From Chromatiaceae bacterium (lineage in GTDB: Bacteria; Pseudomonadota; Gammaproteobacteria; Chromatiales; Chromatiaceae): DNA of 64,000 nucleotides. The stretch lies in NCBI GenBank assembly GCA_024235175.1, contig JACKMX010000002.1, forward strand, positions 496,001 through 560,000, given 5' to 3'. The translations under genes were made by a program, and so were the position numbers. Below, in pieces: positions 52,584-62,202 of the stretch (position 1 is its first letter; every line of letters begins with the position of its first letter). Below the pieces are notes generated by a model. The model was not told the origin of the DNA and searched no databases. It worked only from the letters and a program-made list of their open reading frames with translations.

Positions 52584-53489
52584 ATGAAAACAAAAACATT
52601 AATTAAAGCGCTGGGCGCCGCAGGATGGCGTTAGGGATGTCTCAGGCATTCTCTGCAAATATCCCATTTCCTACCAGCGGAACATTCCTGTTGTCAGACA
52701 ACAGTGCTGAGAGCCTGATTAACTGTACACCAGGTGCCGCAGGGTGCGAGTCCACGTCAGTTAACGACACCACCCTCGATGTTGGGGACAGACTGCGTGG
52801 TGTTTTCGGAATCGATACCATTTCCGGTCAATCCATTCTGACTGGTAGCGGATTTGATGAGCTGGCCGGTATATTTGACGTTACTGTGACCTCCGCGGTT
52901 CAGAATTCTCCGACCAACTGGACTTTTTGAGTTCGGTGCCACTGCCGGCTTTGCAGCTGAATTTGGTCTTTCCGCAGGCGCGGCTGTTGCTTGGTTTACT
53001 GATTCCACTCACGAGTTTATTCGCGAGGACCTGATTGCCAACGGCACAACCATTGCGCAGATGGAAGCCTTGATCAATGACGGAACCCTGTTCTGGGGTA
53101 GCGGCTTCACGGACTCTGCATTCTGGAGAGCACAGAATGTATCGACCAACGACGTCAGTACGGTTGGTGCGCTTCCTGGAAATACAGCTGCAGGCCAATT
53201 CCAATTCGGCCTCAATCTGACGGATAACTTTTCCGGTAGAACCTTCAGTCAAGTTGGTTGCTTTAATGCTGGCATCCCTGGTGTAGTACAAGTGGATCAG
53301 TGCGCGAATGGTAATATCCTTTCACCGGCCACCGGACAGGGTAACAATACACCGTTCGACGTCTGGGATGACGTTAACTTTACCATGAATGTCAATGTAC
53401 CTGAGCCCAGCTTGGTTGCACTTTTAGGTCTTGGCATGTTGGGTGTTGGCGCTTCCTCCTTGGCTAAGAGACGGAAAAGCCGCGTTTAA
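52584..53489 (+). pseudogene. Second PEP-CTERM protein, broken by two frameshifts
   Basis: Joined frames give about 300 aa. The start is MKTKTLIKALGAA, then a slip near 52620 (GCAGG before ATGGCG) enters MALGMSQAFSANIPFPTSGT, completing the signal peptide. A second slip at the T5 run near 52925 (NWTF to FEFGATAGFA) restores the frame to the end. The C-terminus is a clean sorting tag, VPEPSLVALLGLGMLGVGAS, followed by KRRKSR. The middle is a secreted beta-rich domain with a Cys pair (QVGCFNAG, VDQCANG). It has both a -24/-12 promoter and a strong terminator, so it was recently functional or is mis-sequenced. Confidence 0.85.
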
Positions 53490-53530
53490 ATCAGTATCCG
53501 AAGAGACTATTTAGACTCTTTCGAATAAAA

Positions 53531-53567
53531 TAACCCTCTCCGCAGTTTTGCGGAGAGGGTTATTTTT
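53531..53567 (+). terminator. Rho-independent terminator after the second PEP-CTERM gene
   Basis: A perfect 14-bp stem (TAACCCTCTCCGCA / TGCGGAGAGGGTTA) with a GTTT loop, followed by five T. It lies 42 bp after the stop. Confidence 0.93.
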
Positions 53568-53582
53568 GGGAGAACAATAGAA

Positions 53583-54491
53583 ATGCCCCGCTTTTCCATG
53601 TTGCCGACACTTCTTCGAGAAATTACCGTGCAGCGAACATTACCAAGAGAACCTGAGCCTGATCTGGTGATGGACGATGCCGAACAAGTTGCCGCCTATA
53701 CAGAGGCTGGACGTATAGATGGTGTCATGGCAGCAGCCTATCTGTTTCAAACTGCAAGAATTACCCAAACAATCCAGGGGTGTGGAAAAGTGGTTGATCT
53801 TGGCTGTGGGCCGGCAACACAACTTACCCAGATTGCACAACTTAATCCTGATACTCACTTTTTAGGAGTTGATTTATCCGCAGAAATGCTCGACCAGGCA
53901 GAGCAGTACGTTCATAAATTAGGCATAAATAATATTGATTTCCTCCAGGCCGATATTACGGATATCAAGCAGATAGAGGATAACTTCGCAGATGCGGTTA
54001 TCAGCACTATGGCTCTGCATCACCTACCGAGTCAGCAACTTCTGGAACAGTGCTTTAATGAAATAAAACGTATCAATAAAACAAACGGGGCAATCTACCT
54101 GGTGGATTTTGGTCGTTTAAAATCCCTTAAATCGGCTATTTATTTCGCCTACATGAACGCCAGGTACCAGCCACATATCTTCTCTTTGGATTACGAACGC
54201 TCTTTGCGTGCAGCATTCCTGAAAGAAGATTTCGAACAGTTGTCTGAAAAGATTTTCGGTGATAAATGCCTGTTATATGCCACTTTCCCGATGCCAATAT
54301 TGGTAGTGATCAAGACTCCGGACAGAGGAAAAAGCTCAGCAAACCTGCAGAGCAGGTTGCGCTCCCTGCGTTCGCAACTTTCGTCTCGTTATAGAGCTGA
54401 GCTCAATGACATCCGCATGCTATTTAAACTTGGCGGGTTAAAAACGATCCTTTTAGCAACCATAACCAATTTGGTTTCCAAAAATATTTGA
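53583..54491 (+). CDS. Class I SAM-dependent methyltransferase
   Basis: A 302-aa cytoplasmic methyltransferase. Motif I is VVDLGCGPATQ (D72-G76), followed by HFLGVDLSAEMLDQAEQYV (acidic SAM-ribose residue), DFLQADITD (motif II) and ADAVISTMALHHLPSQQLLE (motif III region, close to ubiquinone/menaquinone-type enzymes). The N-terminus carries the block PDLVMDDAEQVAAYTEAGRI. The substrate is unknown. It is the only intact gene between the IS element and the second RND operon, and starts 16 bp after the terminator, so its promoter is unclear. It is convergent with the second prsT. Confidence 0.88.
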   Translation: MPRFSMLPTLLREITVQRTLPREPEPDLVMDDAEQVAAYTEAGRIDGVMAAAYLFQTARITQTIQGCGKVVDLGCGPATQLTQIAQLNPDTHFLGVDLSAEMLDQAEQYVHKLGINNIDFLQADITDIKQIEDNFADAVISTMALHHLPSQQLLEQCFNEIKRINKTNGAIYLVDFGRLKSLKSAIYFAYMNARYQPHIFSLDYERSLRAAFLKEDFEQLSEKIFGDKCLLYATFPMPILVVIKTPDRGKSSANLQSRLRSLRSQLSSRYRAELNDIRMLFKLGGLKTILLATITNLVSKNI

Positions 54492-54500
54492 AGATAAACG

Positions 54501-57270
54501 TTATTCTCCTGACTCAATTTTTTTAAGCAATTCCTCTACAGAAGCTTTCTCGGGAAAATCATTTTTTTCAGCGAGGATGTTAATCAGAGTTTCTTTAGCC
54601 AAAGTCTTTTGGCCAAATGCATTATCGATCAATGCACTATGGTAGAGGAGAGTTGAATTGCGTGGATTTTGCACCAATGCACGCTCTATCGTTCGTTTGG
54701 CCAGGGCAACATCTTCATTCGCCAGCAAAACCATTGCAAGCGTATCCAATATGACAGCAGATTTAGGAGCAATGATGCTTGCTCTTTGTGCATAGGGCAA
54801 AGCCTCTTTTGATCTACATTGCGCAAATACCAAGCAAGCTGGTTCAGCGCAAACAGGTTAGTTGAATCTTTTTCCAATATTCGTTTGTATGTAATTATTG
54901 CTTTTTGATTCTGGTTAATTCTTGTATAAGCATCTGCAAGGGCCAGTGCTGCAATATCATCATCCGGATGCTCTGTGGACCACTGCACCTGCATCTCGAG
55001 AGCGTTTTCAATATTACCTTTCTCCCACTCCCTGATTGGCGATAAACAACATATCCGGAGTACTGGGAGAGGTATCAAAAATCTCACGCATTAACATGGC
55101 CGCTCCGCTCTCATTGCCTCCCAAACGCATCAAGCGGGCTTGCAACCTCATTACATCCGGATGCTCGTTCGGCAGACTCTTCATCTGCTCTTTGGCTCCA
55201 TCTACATTTCCACGCGACAAGAGAAGTCGCGCCAGCTCAATGCGTGCAGAGAAATGCAATGGAGCTAACTCAACCGTTTTTTCCAACTCCTGTTGCACCT
55301 TTTCAGGATCGTTCATGCCACCATATGCCTGTGCCAACAAATAATGTGCTCTCGCCATATCATCAGGTCTGTCAGCTGTCAATTGATTAAAAGCAAGTTG
55401 GGCATCGTGATACTTTTTTTGGGCTAAATGAGCAAGTCCAGTAATTTCCAGAACCGCTGAATTCTTCCTGTCTTCAGGCGTAAGCTCACTCAGGAGAGTA
55501 GCAACATTCTCCACCTTACCTGTAGCTAGGTAGTAACGTGACAATAAAATTTTCGGAGGGAGGGAGCCTGGATGTGCTACCACAGCCTTTGCCAGATTTT
55601 CTCCCAGTGCATCAACATTTCCTTCCAGTGCATAGAGTTCAGAAATCAGTAGCAATGTATCCAGATGGTTTTTATGATGATTTAATACCCCATTGTAATA
55701 GATGTGCGCAGATTCATAGTCCTTCTTCTCTATAGCAAGAGTAGCCAGTGCATGACTGGCATTTGGGTCACCAGGCTCTATACTCAAAGCCTGCCGAAAA
55801 GCCTCAGCAGCTGCTTCTCGCTCTCCAGAAGCCAGATAAACACTCCCAAGGATATAAAAGCAATCGCTTTTCCTGGGTTTAGATCCCTGAACCTTTTTGC
55901 TTGTTGGAGTGCAGCTGAGTATTGTTTCTGGGACAGAAAATATTTCACCAACTGAATATGTGCGGGCGAAAAATTCGGGCTCAACTGAATCGCAGTTTCT
56001 AAAGATTTCAATCCAGAATCCATCTCGCCTTTCTGAAACAGTGCTCTTCCAAGTCTTACATGTGTAATGGCGGATTCAGGCTGGAGCTGAATCAATTTTT
56101 CAAAAGTTGTGTTGCCTTGTCTGTCTTCCCCAGCAGGTATAAAGCATTTGCGAGCAGCTCAGTGGCAATAACATTGTCAGTTTGATATTCAACGACAGGA
56201 GCGATCAACTCCACAACATTTTCGAATTTTCGGTTCCGAAAATGAATTTGTGCCATCAGCATTCGCCCTGCCAACGAATTAGAAGCCTGAGAATAAAAAC
56301 TGCTGGCATAGTTTTCAGCCTGAGACAGGTTACCCAACCGTAAATGAGTTACCGCAAGATAGTATGCCGCCAACAGATATCGGTTATTAGCCGCCAACGC
56401 CGATTCGAAAGCCTCTTGTGCCGCTGTTAAATTGTCGCTATTGAAGTAAATCAGGCCTTGAACATAATTTACTGTTGCATCCTTTGGCAGCCGTTTTTTC
56501 AATATATTTATATCCTTTTGGGCTTCGGTAAAATCCTCCAGCTGCACAAGAACCTGCGCGCGTTTCAATAAATCCACACTATTATTGTATCTTTGTCCAA
56601 TTGCCTTGGTATACGCTTCTTCTGCCTCTTTGGGATGATTTTCCAGTACTTCTATATCACCCAGCAGACTGTAAGCGGGAGCATAATCAGGTGCAATAAC
56701 AAAGACATTGTTCAAATTCTCCCTCGCGAGTTGATTCTCTTTTCTCACAACCAGCAGATGAGATTTGGCAACAAGTGCAAATGTTGATTTATTAAAAACA
56801 GACAATGCATTATCAATCAGCAAAGTGGCGCCATTCAGATCATTTAGAGCTAATTTAGCCAGACCCTTCACCGCTAAAACAATTGATTGAGACTGTTTAT
56901 CTTTAAGTGTGACCGAGGTGAGCGATGCAATCTCGTCATAATTTCCCTGTTCAAGCAACACCTGCATCAATATTGGAAAAACCGATTCTTCTGCAACACC
57001 AAGCTCACGCGCACGACGCAACTCTTTCTCAGCCCCGGCAAAGTTACCTATCTCGAAATAAAGCTTTCCTAACAGCCATCGAGCCTTGGGGTTGTTTGGA
57101 TTATCCCGCAGGGCATTTTTAAGCGATATTGACGCAGTATTTAGTTCACCAGCCTCGATATATCTCTCTGCGTTATCTACATGTTGTGAATCTGTTAGTT
57201 CATTACTGCAGGAAACAAACACAAAAGCCAAAAAAAAAAGTATCCATGCGACTTTATATGATAATTTCAC
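54501..57270 (-). pseudogene. Second prsT (PEP-CTERM TPR lipoprotein), broken by four frameshifts
   Basis: Joined frames give about 920 aa, the normal PrsT length. There is a lipoprotein signal (FVFVSC, Cys21), then ASISLKNALRDNPNNPKARW, LLGKLYFEIGNFAGAEKELR, RARELGVAEESV and TPR repeats to the end FPEKASVEELLKKIESGE. Frame changes fall at GAAAAAT near 56100 (to EKLIQLQPES), GGG near 55855 (to SVYLASGEREAAAEAF), GGG near 55030 (to REWEKGNIENALE) and AAAA near 54815 (to EALPYAQRAS). All are +/-1 changes at short homopolymers and the coding sequence is otherwise undamaged. It is a paralogue of the gene at 46.1-49.0 kb. Confidence 0.85.
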
Positions 57271-57426
57271 GATATATCCTTGTTTACACCTGTTCTGAAA
57301 GGTTGGTATTGGTCGGACCGAGTAGTTTCAGTCTTATGGTTGCCGTGCTTCAGCCCAATTGAGAGTAACAAGAATGAGCAAATAGTCACGCAGAAACCTT
57401 AGCTCTAACACAGTATCGATAATATC

Positions 57427-58298
57427 CTAGATCATATTCCTTTGAGTAACTTTTTTCCGAGCAAGATTAAGTGTGATTTTCTGAAGGATATTTTGATTTC
57501 CACCAGGCCGCCAGGTATGGGCCACTTTATTCGTAAATGCGTCAAACTGAAGTCCATGCGGCGCACATAAAACCTTCCCTCTCTTCAATAGAATTTTAAA
57601 AGCCTGAGCAGCTGCCACTCCAGCACACAGCTCACAACCCATCGGCATGGACGGCCCCTTATGTCCGGCAAGATCGATTGTTGTGGGATCCACCAGATAC
57701 CGCTGCTGCAGACCAGCGGGCGCCAAGCCGATAAAAACCGGAGTAGTTGCTCACTCTCCGGATATCCATCTAGCTGAAAATAATTCTCGAAGGTCATTCC
57801 GCCCGGGAGGAAATTCAGCAATGCTGCACCCATACCAAGAGGAGCCGCTGTAATGGCAGGAATTTTCTTTTCCTCGCACATTCTAAACACCCTACGTCTC
57901 GCCTGGACAGCAAAAAAATCCAATCCATCGATATAGAGGTCAGATTTATTTAGAAATTCTTCAGTATTATCGTTGTTAATTCCTTCTGGAAATATTCGAA
58001 TATCCAGCTCTGGATTTATTTCTAAAGCCATATTTGCCAGGGTGTCAACCTTGGAATTTCCGATTGTAGTCAGGTTGGCGCCAGCCTGCCGATTGAAATT
58101 TGCCAACTCAAATGAGTCGAGATCGGATATATTGAATGCCCCAATACCAAGCCGGGTAAGCGTAAGCAAATGGCTCCCACCGACGCCACCCATACCTGCT
58201 ATAGAGATACGCTTGGCCCTCAATATCTCTTGTTCGTTGGTTGTAACCCATCCGATATTCCTTGAGAAAGCGTTGTAATAATCAAATTTGCTGGCCAT
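57427..58298 (-). pseudogene. ThiF/MoeB/E1-like adenylyltransferase, one frameshift
   Basis: Joined frames give about 290 aa. The Rossmann ATP site is IAGMGGVGGSHLLTLTRLGI, with the Arg/Asp-containing DLDSFELANFNRQAGANLTT that normally binds the nucleotide, and YIDGLDFF. A slip at the T5 run near 57727 is needed to pass from LLRFL to LAPAGLQQRYLVDPTTIDLA and the C-terminal part, MGCELCAGVAAAQAFKILL and PHGLQFDAF. E1-like enzymes adenylate a C-terminal carboxylate for sulfur transfer or conjugation. No small acceptor protein is seen next to it. The nearby nitroreductase fits the ThiF/nitroreductase pairing known from Rv1355c-type proteins. Confidence 0.8.
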
Positions 58299-58343
58299 TA
58301 CCGTATAATTCCTGTCTTACTTTTCAGAATTTCTATATCCAAA

Positions 58344-58547
58344 CTATTCATTCCTATAGTTAGCGGACAATATAAGCACTTCTTTCGGGATACCTGAGCC
58401 GTGCCTCAAGTCAGAAATCGCTAATTTGCCGTTTAAACCAAATAGGACGACGGATATATCAGTTTTTTCAGTAAAAAAGACTACGCAAAAAGCAGTAGAT
58501 CGATCACCGAAATAAAGATCTTCAATATGCGACCGAGGAACTACCAC
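58344..58547 (-). CDS. Hypothetical 67-aa protein
   Basis: A short open frame upstream of and on the same strand as the ThiF gene. It starts with a GTG preceded by GAGGA, contains a hydrophobic-strand pattern (AFCVVFFTEKTDISVVLFG) and ends 45 bp before the ThiF start. No family recognised. Given the many frameshifts around it, it may be a fragment of a larger gene. Confidence 0.3.
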   Translation of the reverse strand: MVVPRSHIEDLYFGDRSTAFCVVFFTEKTDISVVLFGLNGKLAISDLRHGSGIPKEVLILSANYRNE

Positions 58548-58594
58548 TCCTCGTTTTTACCCACAAATTTTTCTGAAGACCCATAAAAATCAAA

Positions 58595-61500
58595 TCAGTC
58601 AGTCCTCTTTTTTACAATCGCTTTTAGCGCTTTCTCCAGATAGATTAACTGCGGAGCATCGGGCTCCAGCATTTTAGCTCTGCTCAAAAAACGTTCCGCT
58701 CTCGCAGCGTACCCGATATCCCACCCGTTTATAGTCTGATATAAAATGTGCGCCTGAGCCGCACATGTGCAGAACAACACATTGTCAGGTGCATAGCCAG
58801 TAAGCTCCTCAAAACAACGGATGGCCAGTTCGGAGCTTCCATCCCTTAAAGCCGCCACCCCTTCATCATACAAATCTGCATATTTCCCATCGACTTTGTT
58901 TGTTGAACCCAGCGACCAGTGGCGCTGGTCTTTCCTGCCAAACATACTCTTCAATTTCAGGAATACTTGCGCTTTTTCCGATAATGCAAGTTGTCTGGAA
59001 AACGGAGGCAGAGGTATGAGCGCTTCTTCCTTTGCCTCTTTGATCAGGGTCACATATAACAGAGGCACAAAAAACAAAGTCAGCAGCGTGGAAAAGCCCA
59101 GCCCCCAGACGATAACCGTTGCCACCGGACCCCACATAAGCGACTCGCCTCCGAGTCCCGCCGCGAGTGAAAAAAGACCAGCCATAGTTGTCAGTGAGGT
59201 AATGATAATAGGGACAACACGGCGTCTTGCGGCAGAGACAATTGCATAAGCCGTGGAGCTGCCGGAATATAATCTGCTGTTGGCGGTTGAAACGAGTACG
59301 ATGGCATCATTTGCCGAAATACCTGCTAATGCGATGATTCCATAAAGTGTGTACAAGCTGAGGGGATTTCCACTGAAGAACAGTCCGAAAATCACACCGA
59401 TGAAAGCAGTTGGAACAACCGCCAGAATCAGTAACGGCTGAATATAACTTTTAAACTGTGTGCCAAGAATCAGAAAGATCAACCCCAGTCCCATGGCAAA
59501 CAGGATAACCATTGCGCCCAGGCTCTCCTTTATATCATCGAGCTCTCCTGTAATGTCGAGAGATATTCCAGGGAATTCGTCAGCCACCACATGCCATTTT
59601 TTCAAAAGCGCCTGATTCGTGGCAACCGTGTCGGTAATCGAGCTATCGATATCGGCCTCCACAGTAATCGTCCGGCGTAAATCATAGTGTCGGATATTGC
59701 TGGTTGCGGCGCGTGATTCGCTTTCCAGAAGCGCTCCTAATGCTATCTCGCTTCCGTCCGGCAGGCTTATCGTTTGGTTAAAAAAAGATTGAACATCCTC
59801 TATCTTTTGCGGAAAAGCGCGTACCCGAACATTTAGTTTTTCACCCTCATGCTGCATACTGGCCACAACATCGCCATCAAGATACAGACGAACTATGCGG
59901 ATAATATCGGCAGGGTTCAGGCCTGCACGGGTAATGGCATCTGCATTCAAACGCAGCGACATCTGAATTCGGCCCTTCGTATCATCGTTACTTATGTCGC
60001 TGACACCGGGCAGACCTTCAAGTATCGAGGTCACTGCATCTGCAGCCTCTCTTATCTCCCACTCCTGGTCGCCGCGAACTTTTATATTTATCGGTTTCGA
60101 AGTGGGCGGCCCCATTTTTCGACGCAGAAAAGAGACCTCCAACGGACCTGGAACGGCCATTACTGCGGATCGCAAATCCTCTATGAGTTCATTTACGCTT
60201 CTGTTATTCCCGGTTTGCGGCAGCAAACTGATAAAGAGCTGACCCTTTTCATCACCAATCAAAGGTTCTGTTTCAGTAAATCTCTCTCCTGCATAAATTG
60301 TCATCGCCCGTAGATCTTCGTCGCGGATGACTCGACGCACCTGGTTCTCAATCTTCTGCAGCGTCTCAAGTGTCTTATTCAAACTTGTCCCGGGAGGCAT
60401 TTCGATATTGATATAGAACAGCCTGAAAAGATCGGTTGCAAAGTAATCCACTTTTACCAATCCACCCGCCAGCATTCCGAAAGCAACAACCAACAGTAAC
60501 GCGATGGAGGCAAAGCCGAGTTTTGCCTTTTTCAGTACGGCTACCAGAGATTTCCTGTAGAGTCCACGCAGCCTGGCGGTCAATCGATCACGCACCATCT
60601 GTGAACGTGTTCTGCCGGTGAATCCGGTGTTGGCCTCGACAATGTGGCTGGGCAGAAGCCAGAATGCCTCCACCAAACTGATCAGCAGAGCCACGCTGAC
60701 AACAATAGGCACGACCCGCATGAAGTCACCAAGCACACCCGGCATCAATGCCAAAGGCAGAAAGGCAGCCACTGTGGTCAGCACAGCAGTAAGAACCGGG
60801 GTTGCCACCTCCCGCAAAGCCGCAATGGCCGCGGCTATGCCGTCCATCCCCTGCTGAAGCCGATGATACAAAGCCTCACTCACCACGATCGAGTCATCCA
60901 CAAGCATGCCCAAACTTATAACTATGCCCAGCAGCACCGTGCTGTTGAGTGTCTCACCCATCATGCCGAGGAGATAGAAAGTCCCTGCCAGTACAAATGC
61001 AATCCCGAGACTGGTGAAAAAGGCAATTTTGAAACCGAGAAAAAACCATGTCACCAGCAGTACCAACACCAGCCCGATCAATGCATTCTGCTCCATCACA
61101 CCTATTGCCTGGCGAGTGGACAGTGTCTGGTCATCCATTAGCAGTAATTCCACTTCACCACCTTTGGATAACTCGTTTCGATCCTGAATATAACGATGAA
61201 TACGATCGATCATTTCAAGATTATTTGCCTTCTCCTTCTTGAAAATCGATAAAAGAACAGCAGGCCGGCCGTTAAATCGAACAAGTTGCCTAGGGTCCTC
61301 ATGACCCCTGCTGATTTCCGCAACACTACCTAATGGTAATTCAGCTTTCGCTGTTATTATGGGCATGCTTTCCAGATATGCCGGATCGGTGTTGGTGCCT
61401 ACCAACCGTACGAGCCATTCCTGCTCCCCAAAACGAAGTTTGCCTGCTGCAAGATCCCGAAAATAGGCAGCTACAGTATCTCCCAGATGGATGGGTGATA

Positions 61501-62089
61501 TGCCCAGCCCGATCAGTCGTTCGGGATGGAAATGAACCTGAAGTTCTGGTGTTGTATCACCGACGGTGTCGACACGCTCAACCTCGACCATCCTTTCCAG
61601 ATCCTTCACAGTGTTGTAGGCCGTCTTTCTTAAGTTTTCATCATATACCTGACCTATAACCAGCAACGTTGCTGTGGGAAAGGCATTTGAACTTGTTATC
61701 TCATTAATTTCCGGTTGTTTTGATTCATCGGGCAGATTCCCCAGCTTATTTTGAATTTCACGTCTGAGGTCGGCTATCCGGTTATCAAAGTCACGTTTAT
61801 CTATATCATTGAACCGTACAAGAATATTTGAAACGCCCTCGCGACTGGAGCTGGATATAAACTTAATATCTACAACTTTCTCGATCCCGTCTTCCAGCGG
61901 CTGAGTAACCCGTTTCTCAATATCTGTCGCGGAGGCTCCGGGCCAGACTGTGGTAACCTGCACCCAGTTGAAATTCACACTCGGATCCTGCTCCCGTGGA
62001 AGCTGGAAATAAGAGAGCCAACCCACTACCAGCACAAGTAAAAAAATCAGATTGGTTAATATGTGATTTCTTAATAGCTGCGCAAGCAT
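58595..62089 (-). CDS. RND-family efflux permease with extra C-terminal TPR-like tail
   Basis: An 1164-aa permease. The first 1045 residues or so form a standard RND transporter: 12 helices, periplasmic loops, SLGMLVDDSIVVSEALYHRL in helix 4 with the paired Asp, and LYGIIALAGISANDAIVLVS in helix 10. After the last helix (LLTLFFVPLLYVTLI) a cytoplasmic extension of about 110 residues follows, with TPR-like helices (YDEGVAALRDGSSELAIRCF, ARAERFLSRAKMLEPDAPQL). RND permeases normally end soon after helix 12, so the tail is unusual. The adaptor gene lies upstream on the same strand with a 109-bp gap. No channel gene is adjacent. Confidence 0.92.
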   Translation of the reverse strand: MLAQLLRNHILTNLIFLLVLVVGWLSYFQLPREQDPSVNFNWVQVTTVWPGASATDIEKRVTQPLEDGIEKVVDIKFISSSSREGVSNILVRFNDIDKRDFDNRIADLRREIQNKLGNLPDESKQPEINEITSSNAFPTATLLVIGQVYDENLRKTAYNTVKDLERMVEVERVDTVGDTTPELQVHFHPERLIGLGISPIHLGDTVAAYFRDLAAGKLRFGEQEWLVRLVGTNTDPAYLESMPIITAKAELPLGSVAEISRGHEDPRQLVRFNGRPAVLLSIFKKEKANNLEMIDRIHRYIQDRNELSKGGEVELLLMDDQTLSTRQAIGVMEQNALIGLVLVLLVTWFFLGFKIAFFTSLGIAFVLAGTFYLLGMMGETLNSTVLLGIVISLGMLVDDSIVVSEALYHRLQQGMDGIAAAIAALREVATPVLTAVLTTVAAFLPLALMPGVLGDFMRVVPIVVSVALLISLVEAFWLLPSHIVEANTGFTGRTRSQMVRDRLTARLRGLYRKSLVAVLKKAKLGFASIALLLVVAFGMLAGGLVKVDYFATDLFRLFYINIEMPPGTSLNKTLETLQKIENQVRRVIRDEDLRAMTIYAGERFTETEPLIGDEKGQLFISLLPQTGNNRSVNELIEDLRSAVMAVPGPLEVSFLRRKMGPPTSKPINIKVRGDQEWEIREAADAVTSILEGLPGVSDISNDDTKGRIQMSLRLNADAITRAGLNPADIIRIVRLYLDGDVVASMQHEGEKLNVRVRAFPQKIEDVQSFFNQTISLPDGSEIALGALLESESRAATSNIRHYDLRRTITVEADIDSSITDTVATNQALLKKWHVVADEFPGISLDITGELDDIKESLGAMVILFAMGLGLIFLILGTQFKSYIQPLLILAVVPTAFIGVIFGLFFSGNPLSLYTLYGIIALAGISANDAIVLVSTANSRLYSGSSTAYAIVSAARRRVVPIIITSLTTMAGLFSLAAGLGGESLMWGPVATVIVWGLGFSTLLTLFFVPLLYVTLIKEAKEEALIPLPPFSRQLALSEKAQVFLKLKSMFGRKDQRHWSLGSTNKVDGKYADLYDEGVAALRDGSSELAIRCFEELTGYAPDNVLFCTCAAQAHILYQTINGWDIGYAARAERFLSRAKMLEPDAPQLIYLEKALKAIVKKRTD

Positions 62090-62202
62090 CTCAGTCAGAG
62101 CCGGTTCTCATCAATCAAATCATCTCTTTGATTCAGGAACACTATTCCGAATCCTCTTTATCATTAAAAAAGCTATCGAGTCACTGCAGCCACATGCGCT
62201 AA
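62087..62202 (+). pseudogene. Possible remnant of an AraC-type helix-turn-helix
   Basis: On the plus strand, in the gap between the permease and adaptor genes, the frame reads LINQIISLIQEHYSESSLSL followed by KKLSSHCSHMR and a stop. This resembles the first helices of AraC/XylS DNA-binding domains (a short helix, hy-S-e-slSL, then L-S/A). The rest of a regulator is missing. It may be chance. Confidence 0.25.

Noticed and set aside
57335..57356. -24/-12-like spacing upstream of the second prsT
   Set aside because: GG-N10-GC is present on the minus strand but the -12 element is CGGC rather than TTGC, so the match is weak.
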